Source of the DNA: Massilia forsythiae
GTDB taxonomy: Bacteria; Pseudomonadota; Gammaproteobacteria; Burkholderiales; Burkholderiaceae_D
DNA length: 64,000 nt
Assembly: GCF_012849555.1 (NCBI RefSeq)
Contig: NZ_CP051685.1
Location: 3,968,001 to 4,032,000, forward strand
Reading direction: 5' to 3'
A program made the position numbers and the translations under genes. Below the pieces are notes generated by a model. It was not told the DNA's origin and searched no databases. It saw nothing but the letters and a program-made list of their open reading frames with translations. Shown here piece after piece: positions 34,476-43,062 of the stretch. Position 1 is the first letter of the stretch; every line of letters starts with the position of its first letter.

Positions 34476-34509
34476 CGCCGGCCTGCAAACAATCCAACGG
34501 AGAACCAGA

Positions 34510-35490
34510 ATGAATGCGATGAACGATATCAGCGTAGCGGCACTGGAAGAACTCGGCGGCATGCCCCTGATGCTGCGGCCCGGACTGGACGGGATGCGCC
34601 TGATCGAGTGGGCGCAGGCGCGGCGCGATGGCATCGAGGCATTGGTGGCCGCGCACGGTGCGCTGTTGCTGCGCGGCCTGCCGGTCCACAGCAGCAAGCA
34701 GTTCGGCGACCTCCTGACCATCCTGTTCGGCGACGCGCTGATCGAGTACAGTTACCGCTCGACCCCGCGTACCGAACTGCGCGGAAATATTTACACGGCC
34801 ACCGAGTACCATGCCGACCAGTCCATTCCTCAGCACAACGAGAACGCCTATGCCCGCAGTTGGGCGATGCGTATCGGCTTCCTGTGCCTGCAGCCGGCGA
34901 CCGTCGGGGGCGCTACTCCGATCGCGGATAGCCGCCGTGTCTACCAGCTGATTCCGGCGGCGGTGCGCGAGCGCTTCGAGCGCGACGGCGTGATGTATGT
35001 GCGTAACTATTCGGATCTGGACCTGGCGTGGTCAGAAGTATTCCAGACGAGCGACCGCGGCGAGGTCGAGCGTTTCTGCGACGCCAACGGTATCGGTTAC
35101 GAATGGCTCGAGGACAACTGCTTGCGTACGGTCCAGGTCAATCCGGCCACGGCGTTGCACCCGGTCTCGAAGGTGCCGGTGTGGTTCAACCAGGCCCACC
35201 TGTTCCACGTGAGCAGCCTGGACGAGGCTGTGCGCCACAGTCTGGTGTCGGTGCTGGGAGAGAACCGTCTGCCGCGCAATACCTATTATGGTGACGGCAG
35301 CCCGATCGAGCCCGAAACGCTGGCGTTGATCCGCGACGCCTACGAGCAAACCAAGGTGCGCTTTACCTGGGAACGAGGTGATCTGTTGTTATTGGATAAT
35401 ATGCTGTACACCCATGGCCGCGACCCCTACATGGGTGAACGAAAGGTGCTGGTCGGCATGGCGCGCCCGCACTGCCACCGCGACGCGTGA
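34510..35490 (+). CDS. SyrP/TauD-like Fe(II)/2-oxoglutarate-dependent amino-acid hydroxylase
   Basis: 326 residues with a TauD-fold facial triad: His109-x-Glu111 in QHNENAY and distal His302 in THGRDPY, with Arg304/Arg311 after it as candidate 2-oxoglutarate contacts. The HNE variant of the HxD/E motif and the overall length fit the SyrP/AsnO-like group that hydroxylates free or carrier-bound amino acids at the beta-carbon. SyrP makes beta-hydroxy-Asp on its NRPS. Since two A domains here read as Asp-like, beta-hydroxyaspartate is a reasonable product (inference). A GGAG ribosome-binding site precedes ATG 34510, and the gene is 34 bases behind the CmlA-like gene. It appears to be the last gene of the biosynthetic operon, followed by a hairpin at 35501-35521. 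Confidence 0.85.
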   Translation: MNAMNDISVAALEELGGMPLMLRPGLDGMRLIEWAQARRDGIEALVAAHGALLLRGLPVHSSKQFGDLLTILFGDALIEYSYRSTPRTELRGNIYTATEYHADQSIPQHNENAYARSWAMRIGFLCLQPATVGGATPIADSRRVYQLIPAAVRERFERDGVMYVRNYSDLDLAWSEVFQTSDRGEVERFCDANGIGYEWLEDNCLRTVQVNPATALHPVSKVPVWFNQAHLFHVSSLDEAVRHSLVSVLGENRLPRNTYYGDGSPIEPETLALIRDAYEQTKVRFTWERGDLLLLDNMLYTHGRDPYMGERKVLVGMARPHCHRDA

Positions 35491-35500
35491 ACAAGGGCCT

Positions 35501-35521
35501 GGTGCTGCCGGCGGCGGCACC
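35501..35521. terminator. Stem-loop between convergent hydroxylase and rsaM-like genes
   Basis: A nine-pair stem (one G-T wobble) with a three-base loop, starting GGTGCTGCC and ending GGCGGCACC. It lies 11 bases after the hydroxylase stop and before the end of the opposing rsaM-like gene. No T-run follows on either strand, so it may stabilise or weakly terminate either transcript. Confidence 0.4.
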
Positions 35522-35564
35522 AGTACAGGGAAAAACCGACGTGGGGTGGCCCGAGCGAGACAGT

Positions 35565-36008
35565 TCAGTGCGGCTGATGCACCGGGGCGGTGCAGCCTAG
35601 CATGACGTGCAAAAGTGTATTGTCTTTCCAGTCTAAGGCGTCAACAAAACTTGCTAGAATAATCTCGGTTTTAAATTGACCAAGGTCAATTATGCTGCTA
35701 TCTTGCAGCATCAAGTTGCTTCTAGGATTAGAAATTCTAGCAAGGTTAGGGACGCCTCCAAGCCGCCGGAGTTGCCAGTCCCAACCTACCGAAATGGCCG
35801 AGCCTTTGCTGTTCATGACGCTCACCCATTCAGTGTAGCCGGTAACGATGTCGTCGGTTGCGCTGTCGGGGTCGTCAAAGCCAGAGAACAGGTGAACGAG
35901 TTCAATACGGACGAGTTGTGCTTGGGTGAGACGGATATAACCGTCAACGGACGTGAGAAACATGGGTAGCGTGTTCATCTTGCAGTACGTCATAGCGCAG
36001 CGTTGCAT
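35565..36008 (-). CDS. RsaM-like quorum-sensing regulator (DUF4902-type)
   Basis: Up to 147 residues on the minus strand. In-frame ATGs at 36008, 35993 and 35978 leave the start open; the last (MNTLPMFL) is the most typical beginning for the family as I remember it. Recognisable family features are DGYIRLTQAQL, GYTEWVS, ISVGWDW, RSNLMLQD and a following DLG. RsaM proteins of Pseudomonas and Burkholderia repress acyl-homoserine-lactone signalling and usually sit beside luxI/luxR genes. Here the gene is divergent from a LuxR receptor and lies at the end of the NRPS operon, so it probably damps cluster expression. The gene is markedly richer in A+T than its neighbours, suggesting a different history. 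Family assignment is from remembered motif patterns. Confidence 0.72.
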   Translation of the reverse strand: MQRCAMTYCKMNTLPMFLTSVDGYIRLTQAQLVRIELVHLFSGFDDPDSATDDIVTGYTEWVSVMNSKGSAISVGWDWQLRRLGGVPNLARISNPRSNLMLQDSSIIDLGQFKTEIILASFVDALDWKDNTLLHVMLGCTAPVHQPH

Positions 36009-36023
36009 GTAAGTAAGTGAGGC

Positions 36024-36042
36024 GCGCTAGATAGCATAGCGC
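36024..36042. promoter_or_regulatory. Candidate operator overlapping the rsaM-like promoter
   Basis: Inverted repeat GCGCTA-7-TAGCGC, with the inner palindrome GCTAGATAGC, 16 bases upstream of the longest rsaM-like start. Read on the minus strand it contains TATGCT, a possible -10 hexamer, so a bound protein would block that promoter. It does not match the canonical lux box. A second short palindrome, TGCATCATGCA, lies at 36091-36101 in the same 142-base divergent gap. Confidence 0.35.
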
Positions 36043-36150
36043 AATCTTTGATGCTTAGTTGAATTTCGTCCAATTGAATGCGACTGTTGCTGCATCATGC
36101 ACGGCCGATAACGCGGACGCCATCCATGCACCACATCGAGATGAAACGGT

Positions 36151-36864
36151 ATGAATCTTTTTGATTGGCAGCAAACCGTTTTGCATGATCTGCTGGGCGC
36201 CCCCAATGAGGCGACCTTCTTCAAGGTACTGTCGCGCGCCGCCAGCGAGCTCGGATTCGACTACTGCGCCTATGGCATGCGAATGCCGCTGCCGCTGTCG
36301 AATCCCAAGGTGTTCATGCTTAACAATTACTCGACTGAATGGCAAGCCCGTTACGTCTCGCAGAACTATGTGGCAATCGACCCGACGGTGGCGCACGGCA
36401 GCCGGTCGATTCTCCCGCTGATGTGGTCTGAGGAAGTGTTCGACAACTGCCGTCCGTTCTGGGAAGAGGCGCGTGAGCATGGGCTGGAGGTGGGCTGGGC
36501 CCAGTCTTCGTATGACGCCAGGGGCATCGGGGGGCTGTTGACCCTGGCGCGTTCGGGCGAACCGATCTCCGAAAGCGAAATGGGCGCCAACTCGATGCGC
36601 ATGTCATGGCTGGTGCAGGTGGCGCACGAAGGCATGAGACGGCTGCACACGAGTACTGTACCGGCCATGAAATCGCCGCTTACCACTCGCGAGGTCGAAG
36701 TCTTGCGCTGGACTGCCGACGGCAAAACCTCGAGCGAGGTCGGTCAGATCATGAATATTACCGAGCGCACTGTAAATTTTCATGTTAATAACTCGCTTGA
36801 AAAATTGGGCGCGGTGAACAAGACTGCCTGCGTCATCAAGGCTGCCATGTTGCGTCTTTTGTAA
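36151..36864 (+). CDS. LuxR-family acyl-homoserine-lactone-responsive regulator (solo)
   Basis: 237 residues. The N-terminal autoinducer-binding domain keeps the signature residues Trp64, Tyr68, Asp77 and Trp92, whose spacings (4, 9, 15) equal those of TraR W57/Y61/D70/W85. The C-terminal LuxR helix-turn-helix runs about 172-230 (LTTREVEVLRW, SSEVGQIM, RTVNFHVNN). It is therefore expected to bind an AHL and control transcription. No luxI-type synthase exists anywhere in the window, so the signal comes from elsewhere in the genome or from neighbours. Position between the NRPS operon and the phosphopantetheinyl transferase/export genes suggests it switches the cluster on at high density (inference). 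A small GACAG-TCAT-CTGTC hairpin follows the stop. Confidence 0.92.
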   Translation: MNLFDWQQTVLHDLLGAPNEATFFKVLSRAASELGFDYCAYGMRMPLPLSNPKVFMLNNYSTEWQARYVSQNYVAIDPTVAHGSRSILPLMWSEEVFDNCRPFWEEAREHGLEVGWAQSSYDARGIGGLLTLARSGEPISESEMGANSMRMSWLVQVAHEGMRRLHTSTVPAMKSPLTTREVEVLRWTADGKTSSEVGQIMNITERTVNFHVNNSLEKLGAVNKTACVIKAAMLRLL

Positions 36865-36963
36865 TCGACAGTCATCTGTCAAGCTTTACAGTGCCGGGGA
36901 GTGCAGGGGACGGTATCTAATACGGCCTGACCGTGTTACCGCAAGCCTGCCTTTGCGTCCCCT

Positions 36964-37677
36964 ATGTCCCTCTCCGTCTTCATGCAGGCATCGGCCCGGC
37001 CGCTGCCCGGCGCCACCGGCCTCGCCTACGTTACCGGGCGCTACTGCGCGCAGGCGTTCACGCCGGCACTGTTCGCCCGCGGCACCATCGACTTCCCGCC
37101 CTCGATCCGGGCCAGCGTACCAAGCCGCCAGGCCGAGTTCCTGGCGGGGCGCCTGTGCGCGCGCATGGCGCTGGCGCCATATGGCTTGCAGGACTGCGCG
37201 GTCGCAAGCGGCAGCCACCGCGAGCCGCTGTGGCCGTCCGGCATGACCGGCAGCATCACCCACAACGCCAGCCATGCCGCCGCCGTGGCCTGTCCGGTCG
37301 ACCGGTTGGGCGGCATCGGGATCGACCTCGAAACCGTCGCAAACCCCGATGCGCTGGCTGCCGTGGCCGCATTGGCGGTCAGCCCGCACGAGCACGACTA
37401 CTTGCTCGGGCTTGCCGGCGGCGGCTCCGCCGACCGGCTGCTGACGCTAGCCTTCTCGGCCAAGGAGAGTTTTTTCAAGGCTGCCTTTGGCCGTGTCGGC
37501 GCGTATTTCGACTTCGACGCGGCCGAGGTCCTGGCCATCGACCAGGCCGGGTGCACGATCGCGCTGCGCTGCACCGGGACACTGGGGCCGGGCCTGGAGG
37601 CCGGCTCGGTGCACCTGGCCCACTACGCGCTGCCCGACCAGGCGACCGTGTTCACCGCGCTGGCCCTGCCGGCCTGA
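36964..37677 (+). CDS. 4'-phosphopantetheinyl transferase, EntD/Sfp-like
   Basis: 237 residues. It has the family motifs: GSITHN around residue 96, GIGIDLE around 119 (Mg-binding Asp and Glu) and FSAKESFFKA around 162. The length and the P-pantetheine motif resemble the EntD branch used for siderophore and peptide synthetases. It converts apo-PCP to holo-PCP by adding the CoA phosphopantetheine arm to the serine of each GGxS carrier motif. The nine carriers encoded upstream are its natural substrates. It starts 100 bases after luxR in the same direction, so it may be under the same quorum control. Confidence 0.93.
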   Translation: MSLSVFMQASARPLPGATGLAYVTGRYCAQAFTPALFARGTIDFPPSIRASVPSRQAEFLAGRLCARMALAPYGLQDCAVASGSHREPLWPSGMTGSITHNASHAAAVACPVDRLGGIGIDLETVANPDALAAVAALAVSPHEHDYLLGLAGGGSADRLLTLAFSAKESFFKAAFGRVGAYFDFDAAEVLAIDQAGCTIALRCTGTLGPGLEAGSVHLAHYALPDQATVFTALALPA

Positions 37678-37800
37678 ACTGCGCCTGCGAACATTGACAG
37701 TTATACCGTCCGTTGCGATCGGGTCTAATACATCCATGCAAATTATCGGCACCCCTGCCTTTCCGCTTTGTGTCTGGACGCTCACCCTACGAGGAACATC

Positions 37801-38388
37801 ATGAAAACCAATGTCGATCCACGCCTGTCACTGTGCCGTGTCGCGCTGTCCCTGGCGCTTGCCTGTGCACTGGCGCCTGCCGCCCACGCCTCCGCTTCGG
37901 GGGATGCGGCCATCCTGATGGAGGCAGTGAAAGCGGGTCGTCCGGAAGTGGTCGCCATGCTGGTCAAGAGCGGGATCGACGTTAACGCCACCCTGAACGG
38001 GGAGGGCAGCGCGTTGATCTCGGCCGCCAAGCTGGGCGACGCCACCATGGTGACCGAACTGCTGCGCCTGGGCGCCGACGTCAACCGGGGCGTCGCCGGC
38101 GACGGCACTCCGCTGATTGCCGCCGCTGCCAATGGCGACGTGGTGATCACGCGCCAGTTGCTGAAGGCCGGCGCCCGCGTCAACCAGGTCATGCCCGGTG
38201 ACGAGACCGCGCTGATCAACGCCGCGCGCAGCGGCAAGCTGGAACTGGTCAAGGTGTTGGTGAATGCCGGCGCCGACGTCAACCTGGGCACCGATGCCGA
38301 CAATGCTCAGCCGGAATGGCGTACGCCACTCAACCAGGCGGCTTCGGGCGACATTAAGAACTACTTGGCCAGCAAGGGCGCACGCTGA
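37801..38388 (+). CDS. Exported ankyrin-repeat protein
   Basis: 195 residues from ATG 37801, which has GAGGAAC at ideal spacing; an upstream in-frame ATG at 37768 would add an unlikely leader. A signal peptide is clear: basic start, hydrophobic VALSLALACALAP, cleavage after AHA. The mature part is about four to five ankyrin repeats with helix-turn phrasing such as LLRLGADVN, LLKAGARVN and LVNAGADVN, ending shortly after the last repeat. Such periplasmic proteins act in protein contacts; no enzyme motif is present. The gene sits between the phosphopantetheinyl transferase and the exporter genes, but a role in peptide export or immunity is only a guess. Confidence 0.85.
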   Translation: MKTNVDPRLSLCRVALSLALACALAPAAHASASGDAAILMEAVKAGRPEVVAMLVKSGIDVNATLNGEGSALISAAKLGDATMVTELLRLGADVNRGVAGDGTPLIAAAANGDVVITRQLLKAGARVNQVMPGDETALINAARSGKLELVKVLVNAGADVNLGTDADNAQPEWRTPLNQAASGDIKNYLASKGAR

Positions 38389-38476
38389 TTGCGCGGCAAC
38401 CGACGAGTCTTCGCGCCGCCGGGCGCCGGCTGTGCCAGCGCGGGAAGCGTTCCAATACTGCCTGTCGAGATAAATC

Positions 38477-39730
38477 ATGGATGTGATCAAGAAAAAAGCA
38501 ACGACGAGTCTCCTGCGCTCGAAGCGCGGGATGTTCGGGGTGGGAGCGGCGGTCCTGCTGCTGACGGGCTATCAGCTGAGCAGCTCAGCTGCCGATGAGA
38601 AATTGACACGTTCGAGCGCCCTGTTCGGCAAGGTGCGCTATGGCGAACTGAACGTGCAGGTCGATGGTTATGGCACCTTGCGCTCGGACAAGCAGAAGTT
38701 GCTGACGACCACGACCAGCGGTACCGTCGAGGAAATTCTGCTCAAGCCCGGCGCCGTGGTGAAGGCCGACAGCATCATCCTGCGCCTGAGCAATCCGGAA
38801 CTGGAAAAGCAGCTGCTCGACGAGCAGCAGAAGCTGGTGCAGGAACAGGTCAGCCTGCGTCAGACAAAGCTCAACCAGACCCTCGAGCTGCTGGCCGAAA
38901 ATGCCAAGCTGGAAGAAATCCAGACCAACTATCTTTCCGCCAAGACCACCCGCGAAGAGCAGGAGGAATGGGCCAAGATGGGAGTGGTTTCCAAACTGTC
39001 GTTTCGCGCTACCGAACTGCGTGCAACTGTGCTTGGACAAAACATCGAGGCGGAAAAAAGCCGTCTCGAGCAGCTCAAGCTGGTGCATTCGGAAGTGTTG
39101 CGCATCCAGAACGAGCGTATTGCCACCCAGGCCAACCGCTACGAGATCGTCAAGGCCCAGCACGCGATGCTGAACGTGCGTGCCGGCATGGAGGGCGTGC
39201 TGCAGGGGCTGTCCGTGGAACTCGGTCAGAGCTTCGGTCCTGGCCAGAAGCTTGCGCTGATCGGCAGCAATGAAGACTTGATCGCCATGGTCAAGGTGCC
39301 GCAGGCCGCAGCCGAACAGGTCAAACCCGGCCAGGCAGCGCTGATCGACACCCGCCAGGAAAAAGTTCCAGGAAAAGTGTTACGCGTGAATCCCGCCGTG
39401 GAAAACGGCACCGTCATGGTCGAAGTGGCCTTTGCCGAAGCACCGCCGCCGAGCGCGCGCCTCGAGCTGAATGTCGACGCCACCATCTTCACCAACAAGC
39501 TGAATAACGTCATGTATGTCGAACGCCCGGTGAATGCGCGTGCGAACGCCACCACGCCGGTATTCCGGGTCAGCGCCGACGGCGGCGGCGCCGACCGCGC
39601 CGAGATCCGCTTCGGCACCGAGGCCGGGCGCTATATCCAGGTCGTCGCTGGCGTCAAGCCCAACGACACGGTGATCGTATCGGACATGTCCAAATACCTG
39701 AAGCAGACGCATGTCGCACTCGCCGACTGA
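38477..39730 (+). CDS. Membrane-fusion protein of MacA/HlyD type for the ABC exporter
   Basis: 417 residues. An N-terminal membrane anchor (about 20-37: GVGAAVLLLTGYQL) is followed by a lipoyl/biotinyl-like half motif (GTVEEILLKPGAVVKADS), a long alpha-helical hairpin (about 105-235, rich in E, Q, K and L), the second lipoyl half (MEGVLQGLSVELGQSFGPG) and beta-barrel and membrane-proximal domains. This is the periplasmic adaptor of a tripartite pump. The ABC ATPase and MacB-like permease follow directly in the same direction, so the three form one export unit. Exporters of this type near NRPS clusters commonly secrete lipopeptides or siderophores; the NRPS product is the likely cargo. Confidence 0.87.
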   Translation: MDVIKKKATTSLLRSKRGMFGVGAAVLLLTGYQLSSSAADEKLTRSSALFGKVRYGELNVQVDGYGTLRSDKQKLLTTTTSGTVEEILLKPGAVVKADSIILRLSNPELEKQLLDEQQKLVQEQVSLRQTKLNQTLELLAENAKLEEIQTNYLSAKTTREEQEEWAKMGVVSKLSFRATELRATVLGQNIEAEKSRLEQLKLVHSEVLRIQNERIATQANRYEIVKAQHAMLNVRAGMEGVLQGLSVELGQSFGPGQKLALIGSNEDLIAMVKVPQAAAEQVKPGQAALIDTRQEKVPGKVLRVNPAVENGTVMVEVAFAEAPPPSARLELNVDATIFTNKLNNVMYVERPVNARANATTPVFRVSADGGGADRAEIRFGTEAGRYIQVVAGVKPNDTVIVSDMSKYLKQTHVALAD

Positions 39731-39792
39731 GTCCCTGCCCAACCGTATGTAGCAAACCCACCGATCAAACAGCACAAGATATGGAGAGCATG

Positions 39793-40551
39793 ATGCAGGA
39801 CATCAAAATTCAGCTGAAAGATATCACCAAGATGTTTGCCACCGACGAGATGGAGACCCACGCACTGCGCGGTATCGACCTGTCGATCCGGGCCGGCGAC
39901 TACGTGTCCATTGCCGGACCTTCCGGCTGCGGCAAGTCGACCCTGTTGGCTATCCTGGGCTTGCTGGACACGCCCACGTCGGGCCAGTATCTCATCGAAG
40001 GAAAGGACGTGGCCGGCATGTCGCTGGCCCAGAGCGCGTCCATCCGCAACGAGAAGATCGGCTTCGTGTTCCAGGCCTTCAACCTGATCGACGAATTGTC
40101 GGTGTACGACAACATTGCCTTGCCGCTGCGTTACCGCAACAAGACACTGAGCCAATCGGAGATCGATGCGCGCGTCGCGAAGTGGCTGGACAAGGTGGAA
40201 ATGGGGCACCGCGCGCGCCACCGCCCCAGCCAGCTGTCGGGCGGCCAGCAACAGCGGGTGGCGATCGCGCGTGCCTTGGTCGGCGAACCGGCGATCCTGC
40301 TGGTCGACGAACCGACCGGTAACCTGGATTCGACCAACGGCGATATCGTCATGGAGATGCTGGCCCAGCTCAACCGCGAAGGCACTACCCTGTGCATGGT
40401 TACCCACGACCAGCGCTATGCCGACATGGCCACCACCAAGCTGCACCTGATGGACGGCAAGATGGTGCGCACGCAAGCCGAGCCGGAAATCGCCTACAGC
40501 CAAGTTTCCCAGCTGGGTGCCTATGACCGGGTTGAGCAGGTGGCGGCATGA
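39793..40551 (+). CDS. ABC transporter ATPase, MacB/LolD type
   Basis: 252 residues if started at ATG 39793, which has GGAG six bases upstream. ATGs at 39781 and 39790 are also in frame. It shows Walker [11 protein letters not shown]-loop [11 protein letters not shown], signature [15 protein letters not shown], Walker [14 protein letters not shown] and H-loop VTHD. The phrase DEPTGNLDS and the short length place it with MacB/LolD/FtsE ATPases that energise FtsX-type permeases. Its stop overlaps the permease start (ATGA), showing translational coupling. Confidence 0.94.
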   Translation: MQDIKIQLKDITKMFATDEMETHALRGIDLSIRAGDYVSIAGPSGCGKSTLLAILGLLDTPTSGQYLIEGKDVAGMSLAQSASIRNEKIGFVFQAFNLIDELSVYDNIALPLRYRNKTLSQSEIDARVAKWLDKVEMGHRARHRPSQLSGGQQQRVAIARALVGEPAILLVDEPTGNLDSTNGDIVMEMLAQLNREGTTLCMVTHDQRYADMATTKLHLMDGKMVRTQAEPEIAYSQVSQLGAYDRVEQVAA

Positions 40552-42983
40552 GCGCATTCCTACATGAGGTCAAGCTGGCGCTGGCCAGCTTGCGGCGTAC
40601 GCCCGGCTTCTTGCTGACGGTCGCGGTGACGCTCGGCATCACGCTGGGCGCCCTGGTCTGCATCGCCGGCGTCAACCGCCTGCTGTTCCTCGAGCCCTTG
40701 CCTTATCCGCAGCAGGAGCGTCTATATGTGGCCCAGGGCGTGGTGCTGGACAAGGGCGAAGTGGCCTACAAGGGCCTGCATACCTACCCGGCGCTCACCC
40801 AGCTGTATAACCAGCCGGGCGTGTTCGAGCGCGCCGCGCTGATCGACTTCCAGAAGAAGTTCCTGACCAGTGACCCGACCCAACCGCGCCTGAACGTTAC
40901 CTACGCCAGCGCCGGCTTGTTCGACTTGACCGGCGCCCGCGTCGGACTCGGGCGCGCCTTCCAGCAAGGCGAAGAGGTCGGCAAGGCCAATCCGGTCGCG
41001 CTGATCAGCCACCAGGCCTGGCGCGCCAATTTCGGCGGCGATCCTGATATCGTCGGTAAAAAGGTGGCGCTGGATGGTGCCAGCTTCACCGTGGTCGGCG
41101 TGCTGGCCGACGATTACGTCGAACCGCAACTGCATTCGCTCGAGCATTCCACCGACATCTTCATTCCTTGGGAATCGAACCCGCGCGACCAGCACGCCCG
41201 ACAGGACTGGGAGAATTTCGACAGCAACATCCTCATCGTCGGCCGCTTGAAGGACGGCGTGTCGGTGGCCCAGGCCAACGCTGCGCTGGCCGGCCCGCTG
41301 AACGAACGCTTCCGCGCCCAGACCGCCGGCATCGCCGCCTTCAGTACAGTGACGGTCGACATCGGCCTGCAGTCGTTCGCCCGCGTCATCAACGGTGACA
41401 GTAACACGGTCGCGCTGATGCTGCTGGCCGGCGTGTGTGCGTTGCTGCTGATCGCGAGCGCCAATGTGTCGAACCTGTTCCTGGCCCGCACCGCCCAGAA
41501 ACAGCGCCAGCTATCGATTCAGGCGTCGCTGGGCGCCCACCGTGGCCACCTGTTCCGCAGCATGTTCGCCGAAGCCTGCCTGGTGATGACGGCTGCGTCC
41601 GGCGTAGCGCTGGTCGTCGCCATCGCCGGCTTCGCGCTGCTGCGCCGTTTCGCCCATGGCAAGATCCCGCGGGTACAGGAACTGGCGCTCGACCCGCTGG
41701 CAGTGCTATTCGTGCTGCTGGTCGGTGCGTTGCTGGCGCTGGTCTTCGCCGCACTTAGCATCCGCATGGTCAACTACCGCGCCCTGGCCGCCTTCCTGCA
41801 AAGCGGCGGCAAGGGTTCCGGCATGCAGATTTCCCAGACCACTCGCAAGGTGCTGATCGCCAGCCAGATCGCGATCGCCGCCGCCTTGCTGGTCGGTAAC
41901 TTTACGCTGCTGAAGGAATCCGGCGAGGTCCTGGCGCAGCCGGCCGGGTTCGCCACGCAAGGCCTCTACGAAATCGACCTGTCGGCCGGCGAACAGAAGC
42001 TGTCCCCCGAGCAGACGAGGCAGCAGATGATGGTGATCGACGCCAAACTATCGGCCTGGCCGGGCGTGAGTGGCGTCAGCTTCGTCGGCGATGGCCCGAC
42101 CTCGACGGCCGTGTGGGCCAGTACCCTGCACCGCGAACTGGGCGGGAGCGACAAGTTCAACCCGAATACCAACCAGGTGGACGAGCGCTACTTCAAGCTG
42201 ATCGGCTTGCCCATGGTGGACGGACGCGACTTCAGTGCCGCCGAGTCGAATGACAGGGCCCAGGTCATCATCGTCAACGAGACCCTGGCGCGCGCCATCA
42301 ACCCGTCCGGCAGCGCCGTCGGCGTCAACCTGTTCTGGAACAAGAAGACCGAACCCTATCGTGTGGTCGGCGTGGTCAAGGACGTGTTCCTGCCTACGGT
42401 CGAACCGGTCGGGCGCCTCTACATCCCGGGTCCGACCAACATGAACATGGTCGTGCGTATGAAACCGGGCCAGGACATGGACAAGGCCGCGCTGGTGGCG
42501 GCGATCGCCGAGGTCAACCCGACCCTGCGCGTCGTCAAGCTGACTTCGATCAAGGAAGCCTACGGTAAGTTGCTGACGCGCGACGTCACCACGGCCAGCA
42601 TCACGTTGCTCCTGGCCGTGCTAGCACTGTTCCTGGCGGGCCTGGGCGTGTACGGGGTGCTGGCCTACAGCATCAAGCTGCGCCGCCACGAGCTGGGCAT
42701 CCGCATGGCCATCGGCGCGGCGCCGCGCACCATCCTCGCCTTGGTGTACCGGGACAGCATCATACCGGTGGCGGCAGGCCTGGCCGTCAGCGGCCTGGCC
42801 GGCATGCTGATCTACTCCTATGTCCGCCAGCATGTCGCGCAATATCCCCAGGTCGGGGCCACCCCCATCCTGGTAACGGTGGTGCTGGTACTGTGCACGG
42901 TGTCGGTGGCCTGCTATCTCCCGGTACGCAGAATCATCGGCCAGTGGCCGGTGCAGTCACTGCGTGGCGACACCGCCCTGTGA
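40548..42983 (+). CDS. FtsX/MacB-like ABC permease with two permease halves
   Basis: 811 residues. One N-terminal transmembrane helix (about 18-42) is followed by a MacB-PCD-like periplasmic domain. Three helices lie around 285-400 (MLLAGVCALLLIASANVSNLFLAR is typical FtsX), then a second such unit: a helix near 435-455, a second periplasmic domain and three C-terminal helices (about 685-800, including RRHELGIRMAIGAAPR). This duplicated FtsX layout is that of the ~800-residue ADOP/MacB-like permeases. With the ATPase and adaptor upstream it forms an efflux pump of mechanotransmission type, probably for the NRPS peptide. No outer-membrane channel gene is adjacent; the NodT-like gene at 46341 is a candidate partner. 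Confidence 0.9.
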   Translation: MSAFLHEVKLALASLRRTPGFLLTVAVTLGITLGALVCIAGVNRLLFLEPLPYPQQERLYVAQGVVLDKGEVAYKGLHTYPALTQLYNQPGVFERAALIDFQKKFLTSDPTQPRLNVTYASAGLFDLTGARVGLGRAFQQGEEVGKANPVALISHQAWRANFGGDPDIVGKKVALDGASFTVVGVLADDYVEPQLHSLEHSTDIFIPWESNPRDQHARQDWENFDSNILIVGRLKDGVSVAQANAALAGPLNERFRAQTAGIAAFSTVTVDIGLQSFARVINGDSNTVALMLLAGVCALLLIASANVSNLFLARTAQKQRQLSIQASLGAHRGHLFRSMFAEACLVMTAASGVALVVAIAGFALLRRFAHGKIPRVQELALDPLAVLFVLLVGALLALVFAALSIRMVNYRALAAFLQSGGKGSGMQISQTTRKVLIASQIAIAAALLVGNFTLLKESGEVLAQPAGFATQGLYEIDLSAGEQKLSPEQTRQQMMVIDAKLSAWPGVSGVSFVGDGPTSTAVWASTLHRELGGSDKFNPNTNQVDERYFKLIGLPMVDGRDFSAAESNDRAQVIIVNETLARAINPSGSAVGVNLFWNKKTEPYRVVGVVKDVFLPTVEPVGRLYIPGPTNMNMVVRMKPGQDMDKAALVAAIAEVNPTLRVVKLTSIKEAYGKLLTRDVTTASITLLLAVLALFLAGLGVYGVLAYSIKLRRHELGIRMAIGAAPRTILALVYRDSIIPVAAGLAVSGLAGMLIYSYVRQHVAQYPQVGATPILVTVVLVLCTVSVACYLPVRRIIGQWPVQSLRGDTAL

Positions 42984-43001
42984 TCTACTTGCCACCCTCG
43001 T

Positions 43002-43036
43002 GCTGCGGCGTGCTGACCCTTACGGGTCGCCGCCGT
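43002..43036 (+). terminator. Stem-loop between permease and thioesterase genes
   Basis: Nested inverted repeat: inner GACCC-TTAC-GGGTC, outer CTGCGGCG paired with parts of GCCGCCGTAG. It lies in the 79-base gap between the ABC permease and the type II thioesterase. No T-run follows, so it may moderate and not end transcription. Confidence 0.3.
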
Positions 43037-43062
43037 AGCATTTCATTCGATGGGACAGCGTC

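Noticed and set aside
35674-35691. Palindrome AATTGACC-AA-GGTCAATT
   Set aside because: It lies inside the coding part of the rsaM-like gene, far from a start, and may be chance in AT-rich sequence; not listed as a site.
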